Shown: positions 40,125-48,892, counted from the first letter of the stretch. The stretch: 64,000 nucleotides of DNA from BQOK01 sp048388525 (GCF_048388525.1 NZ_DBGCTQ010000053.1:62001-126000); one strand, 5' to 3'. Numbers and translations: made by a program. The notes: a model not told the origin generated them from the letters alone.

Positions 40125-42005
40125 ATGATCTATCTGTTTTGGGTGGCGGTGCTCGGCGCCATGGCGCTGGGGCTGGCGGTGGGGTTTGACCGCAAGATCG
40201 AGGAGACCTTTGCCCCGGCGGTGTTTTTGGCGGTGGCGGCGCTGTATCTGCCGGGCCTTTTTGGGCCGCTGAAGGCGGGGCTGTGGCTGGTGGCGGCGCT
40301 GGGCGCCGCGGGCGCCGGGTACGCCGCGGTGCGCATGGTGCAAAAAAAGAGCCTGCTTGTGCGCAACTGGCTCACGCCGGGGCTGATCGCCCTTGTGGTG
40401 CTGGTGCTTTATATAGGCTGGATGCAGGCGGGGCGCATGTGCATTGAAAACGACGAGTTCAGCCATTGGGCCTGGTGTGTGAAGGTGATGTGCCGGTACG
40501 ACCAATTGGGCATCTGGCACACCGGGGAGGTGGGCTTTGCGGAGTATCCGCCCGCGCTGGCGCTGTTTGAATATTTGTTCGTGAGGCTGACCCCGGCCTT
40601 TACCGAGAGTTACCTGTACCGGGCGCTGGCGCTGTTTTCGGCGGCGCTGGTGCTGCCGGTGACGGCCCGTTTTTCCTGGAAAAGGGCGGGCGCGGCCGCG
40701 GTGAGCCTGGCGGGCCTGCTTTTGCTGCCGCTGGCCTTTTACCCCCAGTTTTACAGCGACCTGAAGGTGGACGGCGCGCTGGCGCTGCTGATGGCGTATT
40801 TGCTGTATGCCTGGTTTTCGGAGCGCAGGCTGGATGGCTTTATGCTGCTGCGCCTGGGGCTTGGCACGGCGGTGCTGGCGCTCACCAAAGAGAGCGGCGC
40901 GGTGCTGGCGCTGGCGGTGCTGGCGGCTGTGTGCTGGGACGTATTGGCCGAGGCAAGGAAGACGCCCGGGGGAGTAAAGGCCGCCCTGCTGCGGCTGGCA
41001 GCGCCGGTGGGCGCCTTTGCGCTGGCAAAGGTGAGCTGGTCGGCCGTGGTGGCCATGCAGGGCCTGGCGGCAGGCGGCAGCGGAAACCTGTTTGCGCGCC
41101 TTAGAAGCCTGCTGCAGCCCTGGCCCGAGGCGAGGAGCCTTACCCTGGCGGGCTTTTTAAGGCATCTGCTGCTGCCCGGCGAAACGCAGGGGGCGGTGAG
41201 CGCGCCCCTGCTGGCCTGGCTGGTGCTGGCGCTGCTGGGCCTTGCGCTGGCCGCCCGGCTGGCCCCCGCGGCCGCGGGAAGCCTGCGCCGTGCCCGCACT
41301 GTGCTGGGCTGGGGCTTTTTGGTTTATTGCATGGGAATGCTGTACCTTTATTTCTTTCAGTTTTCGGAGTACGAAGCCACTCACAGCGCCTCGCTGGAGC
41401 GGTATCTGGGCAGCTGGCTGCTGGCGGCGGTATTGCTGGCGGCGGGCCTGCTGCTAACCTTTGGGGCGGAAAAGCAGCGGGCGGGCGCGGCCGGCTGGTG
41501 CGCGCCAGGGCTGGTGCTGGGGCTTGCGCTGCTCACCATGCCGAACACGGCCGCGGAGCTGAACCGGCTGGTTTACCCGGCCGCCGGCGCCGCTGCCGAG
41601 CAGGCTTACCGAAGCGCGTACTTTACGCCCGCCACCTTTCCCTTTGCATGGAACGAGGGGGACGCGGTGTATTTTGTGGCCGAGGATACCGCGGTGTACG
41701 AGCAGATATGTTCGAATTACAGCTTTTACCCCCAGGAAATGGGGTGCAGCCTGGGATACAATTTCAACACCGCAGACCCGGATTACGCCCTGTGGTCCAG
41801 CGAGGTGAGCGCGGCGGAGTGGGGCGCGGAGCTGGCCCAGAATTACACCTACGTGTACCTGTTCCAGCTGAGCGACAGCTTCGCCGCAAAATACGGTTCG
41901 CTGTTCGCGGACCCCGCCGACATCACCCCCCGCTGCCTGTACAGGGTGGCACCGGAGGCCGACACCGTGGCCCTGACGAGGGTCTGGCCGGAAAAAATGG
42001 AATAA
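40125..42005 (+). CDS. Polytopic membrane protein, GT-C glycosyltransferase-like
   Basis: 626 residues from the ATG at 40125 (GGGGGGACAGG upstream). About 11-13 hydrophobic segments in residues 1-490, then a soluble extracytoplasmic C-terminal domain of about 120 residues. The first large outer loop contains CIENDEFSHWAWCVK (around 105-120), the place and kind of acidic motif found in GT-C transferases that use lipid-linked sugars; ALTKESGAVLALAVL is another membrane-family feature. Monocistronic between a promoter and a strong terminator. No partner genes are adjacent, so donor and acceptor are unknown. Confidence 0.65.
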   Translation: MIYLFWVAVLGAMALGLAVGFDRKIEETFAPAVFLAVAALYLPGLFGPLKAGLWLVAALGAAGAGYAAVRMVQKKSLLVRNWLTPGLIALVVLVLYIGWMQAGRMCIENDEFSHWAWCVKVMCRYDQLGIWHTGEVGFAEYPPALALFEYLFVRLTPAFTESYLYRALALFSAALVLPVTARFSWKRAGAAAVSLAGLLLLPLAFYPQFYSDLKVDGALALLMAYLLYAWFSERRLDGFMLLRLGLGTAVLALTKESGAVLALAVLAAVCWDVLAEARKTPGGVKAALLRLAAPVGAFALAKVSWSAVVAMQGLAAGGSGNLFARLRSLLQPWPEARSLTLAGFLRHLLLPGETQGAVSAPLLAWLVLALLGLALAARLAPAAAGSLRRARTVLGWGFLVYCMGMLYLYFFQFSEYEATHSASLERYLGSWLLAAVLLAAGLLLTFGAEKQRAGAAGWCAPGLVLGLALLTMPNTAAELNRLVYPAAGAAAEQAYRSAYFTPATFPFAWNEGDAVYFVAEDTAVYEQICSNYSFYPQEMGCSLGYNFNTADPDYALWSSEVSAAEWGAELAQNYTYVYLFQLSDSFAAKYGSLFADPADITPRCLYRVAPEADTVALTRVWPEKME

Positions 42006-42068
42006 AGCGCAGAAAAATGAACGGGACCGGGAAACGGTGAAGAGATATTTTTAAAGGCGATCGACCTG

Positions 42069-42120
42069 AAAAAGCAGCGCCCTTTCACAGCTTCAAATAC
42101 TGTGAAAGGGCGCTGCTTTT
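42069..42120. terminator. Bidirectional terminator, ~21-base-pair stem
   Basis: Arm 42070-42090 (AAAGCAGCGCCCTTTCACAG core) pairs with 42100-42120. A/T tails on both sides, between convergent genes. Confidence 0.92.
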
Positions 42121-42138
42121 GTTCAAGTGAAGAAAAGG

Positions 42139-43512
42139 TCATTCCAGCATCATGCGGGCGGCCTTGTAAACGTCGCCGCAGCCGAGGGTGATGACGAAGT
42201 CGCCGGGTTCGGCGTGGGACTTGATATATTCCGCCGCCTCCCTGAGGCCCGCCACCTCAACGCTGCCCGGCACCTTGGCGGCCAGATCCGCGGTCTTTAC
42301 GCTGCCGTCATCCACCTCGCGGCTGCCCATGATGGGGGTGAGGACAACCTTGTCGGCCGCGCGCAGGACCAGGGCAAATTCATCCAAAAGGGCCTTGGTG
42401 CGGCTGTAGGTGAAGGGCTGATGCACCGCCCAGACCCGCTTGAAGCCGAGCTTTTTGGCGGTGCTCAGGGTGGCGGCTACCTCGGTGGGGTGGTGGGCGT
42501 AATCGTCGGCAATGGTAACGCCGCTGGTTTCGCCCAGGATCTCGAACCGGCGGCCTGCGCCCTTGAAATCCTGGGCGGCGGCCTCGGCGTCGCCGGGGGT
42601 GAGGCCCAGAAGGCGGGAACAGCTGACCATGGCCAGGGCGTTGTAAATGTTGTGGTAGCCCGGCGCGCCCAGGCGCAGGTGGGCATAGGGCATTTCCCAT
42701 TCGGTCACGTCGAACTCGTAAAAGCCGGGCTTGTATTCCCGGATGTTCACCGCCTGGTAGTCGGCGCCCTTTTGGATGCCGAAGGTGCGCACGTTTCGGT
42801 CGATGCTGTTGATGATCTGGATGACGCCCTCGTCGTCGGCGTTGGCCACGATGGTGTGGGTGGCCATGAGCGCAAACTTTTTAAAGGCGAATTTCAGCTG
42901 GCCCATGGTGCCGTAATAGTCCAGGTGGTCGTTGTCGATGTTCAGAAGCACGGCAATGTCCGGCGTGAGCTTTAGAAAGGTCTCGGCGTATTCGCAGGCC
43001 TCGATGACGATGCAGCCCCCCTTGCCCGCCTTGCCGTAGCCGCCGATGAGGGGCAGCTTGCCGCCGATCACCGCCGCGGGATCGCGGCCGGCCAGCTCCA
43101 GCATGCTGGTAATCATGGAAGTGGTGGTGGTTTTGCCGTGGGTGCCCGCCACGCAGACGCTGCGGGGATACAGCCGGCTGACGTAGCCCAAAAGTACGCT
43201 GCGCTCCAGTGTGGGGATGCCGCGGGCGTCGGCCTCCTGCAGCTCAGGGTTGTCGCTGTGAATGGCAGCCGAGTAGATGACCATGTCGGCCCCCAGCACG
43301 TTTTCAGCCTGGTGGCTCATGTGCACGGCGATGCCAAGGGCGCGCTCCGCATCGATGATGGTGCCCTCGTTTACATCGCTGCCGGTGATCTGGTAGCCTT
43401 TTGAGTGCAGAATCTGCACCAGGGGATACATGCCGCTGCCGCCAATGCCGATAAAATGCAGGCGCTTTACGCCGTCTAACAGTTTCGGGTTGAACCCGCC
43501 GAAGAAATCCAT
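42139..43512 (-). CDS. murC: UDP-N-acetylmuramate--L-alanine ligase
   Basis: 457 residues from the ATG at 43512 (GAGGTGAAGCGC upstream; the open frame runs further but without a ribosome site). RLHFIGIGGSGM is the N-terminal UDP-binding loop, GTHGKTTTTSM (about 122-132) the ATP loop and IADDYAHHPTEV the C-terminal domain start. It adds the first amino acid in peptidoglycan precursor synthesis in the cytosol. Not in a dcw cluster here but alone, back to back with dpaA. Confidence 0.95.
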   Translation of the reverse strand: MDFFGGFNPKLLDGVKRLHFIGIGGSGMYPLVQILHSKGYQITGSDVNEGTIIDAERALGIAVHMSHQAENVLGADMVIYSAAIHSDNPELQEADARGIPTLERSVLLGYVSRLYPRSVCVAGTHGKTTTTSMITSMLELAGRDPAAVIGGKLPLIGGYGKAGKGGCIVIEACEYAETFLKLTPDIAVLLNIDNDHLDYYGTMGQLKFAFKKFALMATHTIVANADDEGVIQIINSIDRNVRTFGIQKGADYQAVNIREYKPGFYEFDVTEWEMPYAHLRLGAPGYHNIYNALAMVSCSRLLGLTPGDAEAAAQDFKGAGRRFEILGETSGVTIADDYAHHPTEVAATLSTAKKLGFKRVWAVHQPFTYSRTKALLDEFALVLRAADKVVLTPIMGSREVDDGSVKTADLAAKVPGSVEVAGLREAAEYIKSHAEPGDFVITLGCGDVYKAARMMLE

Positions 43513-43669
43513 GCGCTTCACCTCAAAAATCACGACAGGGCCGCCCCTCCGCCTGGAAAGGCAGCCTTCGTTTATTCGGTTCGTCTGGTTATCATTATAT
43601 ATTTTTTTTGACTCGAAATAAACACTTATGATGCAAAAATTGCTGCCGGATTTATAAATTGTACCATTC

Positions 43670-43706
43670 CGGCAAAAAGACAAGGGCCTTTCTATCCATT
43701 TTGCCG
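43670..43706. promoter_or_regulatory. Inverted repeat in murC-dpaA divergent region
   Basis: CGGCAAAA (43670-43677) and TTTTGCCG (43699-43706) with AAGGGCCTTT palindrome between them. Candidate operator. Confidence 0.35.
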
Positions 43707-43743
43707 AGGGGACGGGCACCCCCCTTTTTTGGAAAACCCCTTT

Positions 43744-43771
43744 CACTTTTCATAAAAGGACCGCATACCAT
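43744..43771 (+). promoter_or_regulatory. Candidate mother-cell (SigK/SigE-like) promoter of dpaAB
   Basis: CACT at 43744 and GCATACCAT at 43763-43771 resemble the remembered SigK pattern (AC, about 17 bases, CATA). GGACCGCATAC recurs at 43822-43832. dpaA/spoVFA is SigK-controlled in Bacillus, which fits. No sigma-A promoter of similar quality was seen. Confidence 0.4.
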
Positions 43772-43846
43772 GGGGTCAAAGCACCGCGCAGCGGCCCAGC
43801 GGTGAAAAGGCACATGGCAAGGGACCGCATACGAGGGGGGACCGCA

Positions 43847-44647
43847 ATGGGGGAGAACACAAAAAAAGTGTTCGCCGTGATCGGCGACGACGCCCGCCAG
43901 CTTGCAGCGGCGGACTATCTGCGCGCGCAGGGCTTTGAGGCCTTGGGCGCCGAGGACGTTTACAAGGCGGATTATGTGCTGCTGCCCATGCCCATGTCGG
44001 CAGACAGGGCGGGGTTTGCCCGCCTTTTAAGGGCGGCAAAGCCCGGGGCATTGGCCTTTGGCGGCAAAGTGAGCGCCCAGGCAAAGGCCGCGGCGGACGC
44101 GGCGCACATCGGCCTGGAGGACTATTTGGAGCGGGAGGAGCTGGCCCAGCTGAACGCCATTCCCACCGCAGAGGGATGTATCGCCCTGATCCTGCAAAAC
44201 CGCAGGCGCACCATCTGGCGCAGCCCGGTGCTGGTGCTGGGGTACGGCCGGTGCGCCCAGTCGGTGGCGCGGCGCTTGGCGGCGCTGGACGCCCAGGTGA
44301 CGGTGGCGGCCCGCAAGCACGGCCAGCAGGCAATGGCCATGAGCCATGGGCTTGTGGCCGTGCCGCTGGGGGAACTGCTGGCCGTGCTGCCCGGGTTCGA
44401 CGTGGTGGTGAATACCATCCCGGCGCCGGTGCTGGGAGAACGGGAGCTGGCGGCCATGCCGGGCGGCAGCCTGGTGGTGGATCTGGCCAGCCTGCCCGGC
44501 GGCACGGATTTTGAGGCGGCGCGGGAACTGGGGGTCAACGCCATCCATGCGCTGAGCCTGCCCGCACGGTGCGCGCCGGTGACGGCGGGCGAGTTTGTGG
44601 CGCGGGCTGTTCTGGCCATGCTGCAAGAGAGGGGAGAGGTGTTTTAA
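43847..44647 (+). CDS. dpaA: Dipicolinate synthase subunit A
   Basis: 266 residues from the ATG at 43847 (GAGGGGGGACCGCA upstream). An N-terminal FAVIGDDARQLAAADYL segment and the Rossmann block VLVLGYGRCAQSVARRL (about 128-144) are typical of SpoVFA. With DpaB it oxidises dihydrodipicolinate to dipicolinic acid, the spore-core chelator, in the mother cell. Strong evidence that the organism can form endospores, although many Clostridia use EtfA instead. Overlaps dpaB in TAATG. Confidence 0.92.
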   Translation: MGENTKKVFAVIGDDARQLAAADYLRAQGFEALGAEDVYKADYVLLPMPMSADRAGFARLLRAAKPGALAFGGKVSAQAKAAADAAHIGLEDYLEREELAQLNAIPTAEGCIALILQNRRRTIWRSPVLVLGYGRCAQSVARRLAALDAQVTVAARKHGQQAMAMSHGLVAVPLGELLAVLPGFDVVVNTIPAPVLGERELAAMPGGSLVVDLASLPGGTDFEAARELGVNAIHALSLPARCAPVTAGEFVARAVLAMLQERGEVF

Positions 44648-45222
44648 TGGAAGAGAGAACGGTGGTGTGGGCGCTGTGCGGCAGCTTCTGCACCTTTGAA
44701 AAGGTGCTGCCGCTGGTGGGCCGCATGGCAGCGGGGGGCACCAAGGTGCTGCCGCTGATGAGCTTCAATGCGGCCGGGCTGGACACCCGCTTCGGCAAGG
44801 CGGCGGACTGGAAAATGCGCCTGTACGCCGCTGCGGGCAGCCAGCCCATTGAAACGCTGCAGGGCGCGGAGCCCCTGGGGCCCCAAAACATGGCGGGCGC
44901 CATGATCGTTGCGCCCTGCACCGGGGCCACCCTGGCGAAGCTGGCCCACGGCATCAGCGACACGCCGGTAACCCTGGGGGCAAAGAGCATGCTGCGGGCG
45001 GGAAAGCCCGTGATCCTGGCGGTGAGCACCAACGACGGCCTGGCCGCGAGCTTTGAGAACCTGGCCATTCTGCTGAACCGCAAAAACTATTATCTTGTGC
45101 CCTTTGCGCAGGACGATTACCTGAAAAAGCCGTGCAGCCTGCAGAGCGATTTTGAGCTGATCGGTGATACGCTGGAATGCGCGCTGCGCGGCCGCCAGAT
45201 CCAGCCGCTGCTGAACGTGTGA
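44647..45222 (+). CDS. dpaB: Dipicolinate synthase subunit B (flavoprotein)
   Basis: 191 residues. WALCGSFCTFEKVLPL, APCTGATLAKLAHGISDTPVT and PVILAVSTNDGL are the flavoprotein-family motifs of SpoVFB. The ATG overlaps the dpaA stop and GAGAGGGGAGAGG lies upstream, so the pair is translationally coupled. A very stable terminator follows. Confidence 0.93.
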   Translation: MEERTVVWALCGSFCTFEKVLPLVGRMAAGGTKVLPLMSFNAAGLDTRFGKAADWKMRLYAAAGSQPIETLQGAEPLGPQNMAGAMIVAPCTGATLAKLAHGISDTPVTLGAKSMLRAGKPVILAVSTNDGLAASFENLAILLNRKNYYLVPFAQDDYLKKPCSLQSDFELIGDTLECALRGRQIQPLLNV

Positions 45223-45254
45223 GATGTAAAACGGCCGGCGGGCCGCAGGTTGGG

Positions 45255-45299
45255 CCGGGGCCGGCCAGGGGGATACCCCCCTGGCCGGCCCCGGTTTTT
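45255..45299 (+). terminator. Rho-independent terminator after dpaAB
   Basis: Arm 45255-45272 (CCGGGGCCGGCCAGGGGG) pairs with 45277-45294, then TTTTT. Confidence 0.93.
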
Positions 45300-45441
45300 C
45301 CGCGCATCTTTTTGGGCACGGGAAATTTTTTTGTTTTTGATGCGATAAAACGCCCTGCCTGCCGGTTATAGGGATGAAAGGGCAAAGGAAAGGCCCGCAA
45401 AACGCACCCGGAAAGCACACATAAAAAGGAGAAGGATCACT

Positions 45442-46377
45442 ATGCTGAAAAACATAAAAACGCACAAAACCCTGGCAATCTGCCTTGTGGGGGCGGCCCT
45501 GACCGCCTGCGCGGGCTGTGCCGGCTGGCTGCTGGCCCCAAGCCAGCGCATCGACCTGGACGTGAACCCCAGCATTGAGCTGGTGACCAACCGGCTGGAA
45601 AGGGTGGTGGACATCCGCGCCATGAACCCGGACGCGCAAACGCTTTTAAAGGGCTATGCCCCCGTGGACCGGGATCTGGAGGACGTGGTGGAGGAGCTGG
45701 TGAAGCGCATGATGGAGCAGGGATACCTGGGAAGGGACAAAGCAAACGACGTGCTGATCACGGTGGACGACAGCACGGCCTCGCCCCAGGTGCTGGACCA
45801 GGTGAGCCGCGCCGTGGCCGGCGCGCTGGAGCGCGGCCAGCTGAACGCCGCCGTGCACAGCCAAACGGTGGAGCTGAAGGATTACGACGCGGCGGCACGG
45901 CAACTGGGGGTATCGGCGGGGCGCATGGCGGTGATCGACCGGCTGGCACAGGGAGACGGGAGCCTTACGCCGGCTGACCTGGCCGAGACCCGGGTGAGCG
46001 ACCTGCTGGCCTATGCCCAGGAAAAGGGCATTCCGCTGGAGCTTTTGGAAGACAAGCTGGACCGGCTGGAGGACGTGTTCGACGACGACCCGGCCCTGGA
46101 AGCACTGGAGGATGAGCTGGACGCGGCGGAGGACGCAAGCGAGCCGGAGGACGCGGACGATGAGGACGATCTGGATGAGCCGGAGGACACGGATGATTCT
46201 GATGACATGGATGATCTGGACGACGCAGACGATCCGGAGGATGGGGACGATCTGAACGACCCGGATGATGCAGACGATCTGGACGACGTGAACGATCCCG
46301 AGGACCCGGACGATCCGGAGGACGCGGATGATCTGGACGATGCGCAAGAGGACGGCGAAGACCCCGATGAGGATTGA
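45442..46377 (+). CDS. RsgI-like extracytoplasmic domain protein with acidic repeat tail
   Basis: 311 residues. Membrane segment or uncleaved signal at about 10-32 (LAICLVGAALTACAGCAGWLLA), then IDLDVNPSIELVTNRLERV (37-55), the start of the RsgI middle domain. From about residue 206 the tail is an Asp/Glu-rich repeat (units such as DDLDDADDPEDGDD) for about 100 residues. It lacks the cytoplasmic anti-sigma head, so it is a partner or paralogue of the full RsgI-like protein 1.7 kb downstream. The tail DNA is built of near-repeated GAxGAT/GAC codons. AAAAGGAGAAGG precedes the ATG. Confidence 0.7.
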   Translation: MLKNIKTHKTLAICLVGAALTACAGCAGWLLAPSQRIDLDVNPSIELVTNRLERVVDIRAMNPDAQTLLKGYAPVDRDLEDVVEELVKRMMEQGYLGRDKANDVLITVDDSTASPQVLDQVSRAVAGALERGQLNAAVHSQTVELKDYDAAARQLGVSAGRMAVIDRLAQGDGSLTPADLAETRVSDLLAYAQEKGIPLELLEDKLDRLEDVFDDDPALEALEDELDAAEDASEPEDADDEDDLDEPEDTDDSDDMDDLDDADDPEDGDDLNDPDDADDLDDVNDPEDPDDPEDADDLDDAQEDGEDPDED

Positions 46378-46398
46378 GAGCCGGGGCGGGAAACCGGC

Positions 46399-46427
46399 TT
46401 GCACCGGAGGCCGGCATCCGGTACAAT
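46399..46427 (+). promoter_or_regulatory. Promoter of ECF sigma-rsgI pair
   Basis: TTGCAC (46399-46404), 17-base spacer, TACAAT (46422-46427). Confidence 0.7.
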
Positions 46428-46513
46428 AAGAAAAAAGGGGCATAAAAGCGCCGGGGCGGAAGGCTGCCGCCCCGGCGTGCAGGGCCCCGGCGTGCCGGAA
46501 AGGGGAAAAGCGG

Positions 46514-47101
46514 ATGATCTTGTTTTGCGCCGTGCAGGGCGTGCCCACCGCCCCTGCGGCCGGCACGCCGCACTTCAGCGAGGAGCTGATCGAGCGGATC
46601 GGCCGGGGCGACCGGGAAGCGCTGCGGGAGCTGTATGAAAAAACGGCGCGCGCGATCTACGCGTTCGCGCTGGCCCAGCTGCGCGACCCCGAGGAAGCGC
46701 AGGATTTGATGCAGGATACTTTTTTAAAGGTGCGCGCGGCAGCGCATTTGTACCAGGCCATGGGAAAGCCCATGGCCTGGCTGTTCACGATCGCCCGAAA
46801 CCTGGCCCGGACCCGCCAGGTTAAGGCGGCCGCCACCCTGCCCACGGACGGCGCCGGCTGGGAGGAAGACCCCTCGCTGGCGTATGTGAGCGACCCGGAG
46901 GACCGGCTGGTGCTGCAGGCTGCGCTGGAGCTTTTGAGCGAGGAAGAGCGGCGGGTGCTGCTGCTGCACTGCGTGGCCGGCATGAAACACCGGGAGCTGG
47001 CCCGGGACCTGGGGCAGCCGCTTTCCACCGTGCTCTCGCGCTATAACCGGGCGCTGAAAAAGCTGCGGACCTATCTGGAAGGGCAGGAGGGAGCGCAATG
47101 A
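46514..47101 (+). CDS. ECF-type sigma factor
   Basis: 195 residues with an extra ~20-residue N-terminus. Region 2: REALRELYEKTARAIYAFALAQLRDPEEAQDLMQDTFLKV (35-74 area, DLMQDTFLKV being the core) and region 4: LSEEERRVLLLHCVAGMKHRELARDLG. GAAAGGGGAAAAG precedes the ATG. It overlaps the rsgI-like gene in ATGA, so the two are coupled; that gene product is its likely anti-sigma factor. Confidence 0.88.
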   Translation: MILFCAVQGVPTAPAAGTPHFSEELIERIGRGDREALRELYEKTARAIYAFALAQLRDPEEAQDLMQDTFLKVRAAAHLYQAMGKPMAWLFTIARNLARTRQVKAAATLPTDGAGWEEDPSLAYVSDPEDRLVLQAALELLSEEERRVLLLHCVAGMKHRELARDLGQPLSTVLSRYNRALKKLRTYLEGQEGAQ

Positions 47102-48126
47102 GGAAAAAACAGATCGAACAAAGGCTTCGGCGCGCGGGCGCGCAGCTGCCCCTGCCGGGGTTCGAGGCCATTGCCGACGCCCCCGTGCAGCGCATGGAAG
47201 AGCCGGATTACATCACCCGCCAGGTCTTGCCCGGCGGGCGGGGGAAGGCCGGCGGCTGGGTGCTCAGGGCCGCGGGGGCGGTGTGCGCGCTGCTTGTGGC
47301 CGCGGGGCTTGGGTGGTTCGCGGCCCTGCACCGGGTGGACAGCCTGATTTACCTGGATGTGAACCCCAGCCTGCAGATCGCCGCGGACCGGCAGCAGCGG
47401 GTACTGCGGGTAACGCCGCTGAATGAGGACGCGCAGGCGCTTTTGGGCGGCACGGCAAAAGAATACAAGGGCCAGCCGCTGGAACAAACGGTGGGCCGGC
47501 TGGCTGAACGCCTGGCAGAAGACGGCTATCTCACCGCGGAAAACGGGGCGGTGCTGCTGAGCGTGCAAAACAGCGACGGACAGCGGGCGATGCGGCTGGA
47601 AGAGGAACTGGCGGCGGCCATTGAGAGCCACCTTGCGCCGCAGGGCATCCACCCCGCGATCCTGCGCCAGCAGCTGGCGCCGGACCGGCAGGCCGAGGAG
47701 CAGGCGGCGGGCTACGGCATCTCGCCGGGCAAGCTGTGGTATGCCCGGCAGATCCTTGCCGGGACCGACGACTATACCCTGGAGCAGCTGGCCGGCATGA
47801 AGCTGGAGCAGCTGGTAGCCCTGGCCCGGGAAGAGGCCGAAGAGCCCGGCGAAAAAGAAGAGCCGGACGACCCCGGGGAAATGGAAGGACCCGACGAGCC
47901 GGAGGAAACCGAGGAGCCTGAACAGGCAGACGAGCCGGACGGGCCGGAGCCCGGCGAGCGGCCGGAAGAAGACGACCGGGAGCCGGAAAAGGAAGAGGAA
48001 CCTTCGCACAGCGCCGGGGGGGAGCCAGAGGAGCGGCCCGACCCCCGGGAGGAAGAGGAGCAGGACGAGCCGCAGGACGAGCAGGACGAGCCGCAGGAGC
48101 CCGATGAGCCTGAGGAGGACGACTGA
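47098..48126 (+). CDS. RsgI-like transmembrane anti-sigma factor with acidic tail
   Basis: 342 residues. Short cytoplasmic head (1-52) for sigma binding, membrane helix at about 53-76 (GWVLRAAGAVCALLVAAGLGWF), then YLDVNPSLQIAADRQQRVL (85-103), the RsgI middle domain shared with the protein at 45442-46377. From about residue 248 the tail is a Glu/Pro/Asp-rich stretch (EEPDEPEE-type units) to the end. In cellulolytic Clostridia RsgI carries carbohydrate-binding modules at this place; here there is only the acidic tail. Confidence 0.8.
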   Translation: MRKKQIEQRLRRAGAQLPLPGFEAIADAPVQRMEEPDYITRQVLPGGRGKAGGWVLRAAGAVCALLVAAGLGWFAALHRVDSLIYLDVNPSLQIAADRQQRVLRVTPLNEDAQALLGGTAKEYKGQPLEQTVGRLAERLAEDGYLTAENGAVLLSVQNSDGQRAMRLEEELAAAIESHLAPQGIHPAILRQQLAPDRQAEEQAAGYGISPGKLWYARQILAGTDDYTLEQLAGMKLEQLVALAREEAEEPGEKEEPDDPGEMEGPDEPEETEEPEQADEPDGPEPGERPEEDDREPEKEEEPSHSAGGEPEERPDPREEEEQDEPQDEQDEPQEPDEPEEDD

Positions 48127-48161
48127 GCCGGAACGCCCGGAACAGCCTTTCAATTTTCAAA

Positions 48162-48210
48162 AAAGCCGATGCCCTCCGCGACCTTAAAGATCGCGGAGGG
48201 CATCGGCTTT
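48162..48210. terminator. Bidirectional terminator, 20-base-pair stem
   Basis: Arm 48162-48181 pairs perfectly with 48191-48210, between convergent genes. Confidence 0.92.
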
Positions 48211-48219
48211 GAAAACGGT

Positions 48220-48867
48220 TCAGGCAAAGCCCAGCAGGGCCGGAAGTTCCCACAGGGTACCGATCACCGGAACCTGCGCCGTGCGCAGAGCTTCGGGGGG
48301 CTGATGCCCGGCGGAGCAGAGCACGCACCGCACGCCCAGGGCGGCGGCCACCTCGGCGTCGTGCAGGCTGTCGCCCACCAGCACCGCGGTGGCGGGGTCG
48401 AGCCGCCGCCGCGCCAGCCAGGCGCGGCCTGCTTCCAGCTTGCCGTGGGCATAAAAGTCTCCCTGGCCGAGCAACTCGTCGAAAAAGCCAGAAAGGCCGA
48501 AATGCCGCACCTGCCGTTCCAGCGCGCCCTGCTCGCTGGCCGAAAGGATCACCTGCCGCAGGCCGGAGGCCCCCGCCGCCGCAAGCGCCTCGCGGGCGCC
48601 GGGGGCAAGGGGGCAGGCAAGGCTGGCGGGGTCGTAGAGCGCGATGTATTCGGCGGCCAGATCCTGGAAGGGGTGGCGGGAGAAATCGAACCCGGCGCGG
48701 CGGTAGTAGTCGATAATGGGAAAGCCGAACACCGCCCGGTAGCCGGCCCGGTCGTAGCGCTGGGGGTAGCTGTGCGCCTCCAGCAGCTGGTTCAGGCAGT
48801 CGTTGCACAGGGCCACATCGTCCAGCAGGGTGCCGTTCCAGTCCCAGATCAGGCATTCGGTGCGCAT
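48220..48867 (-). CDS. HAD-superfamily phosphatase (phosphoglycolate phosphatase-like)
   Basis: 215 residues. Motif I DWNGTLLDD (9-17), motif II LSASEQ (about 119), motif III Lys in YAHGKLEAG and motif IV VLVGDSLHDAEVAAALG give the complete HAD active site. DWNGT replaces the usual DxDGT, as in a known Gph subgroup. Substrate not determined. GGAGGAAGCCC precedes the ATG. It lies 25 bases after queT on the same strand, so it is probably co-transcribed with queT under the preQ1 riboswitch. Confidence 0.85.
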   Translation of the reverse strand: MRTECLIWDWNGTLLDDVALCNDCLNQLLEAHSYPQRYDRAGYRAVFGFPIIDYYRRAGFDFSRHPFQDLAAEYIALYDPASLACPLAPGAREALAAAGASGLRQVILSASEQGALERQVRHFGLSGFFDELLGQGDFYAHGKLEAGRAWLARRRLDPATAVLVGDSLHDAEVAAALGVRCVLCSAGHQPPEALRTAQVPVIGTLWELPALLGFA

Positions 48868-48892
48868 GGGCTTCCTCCTTATCAGAAAGGGA

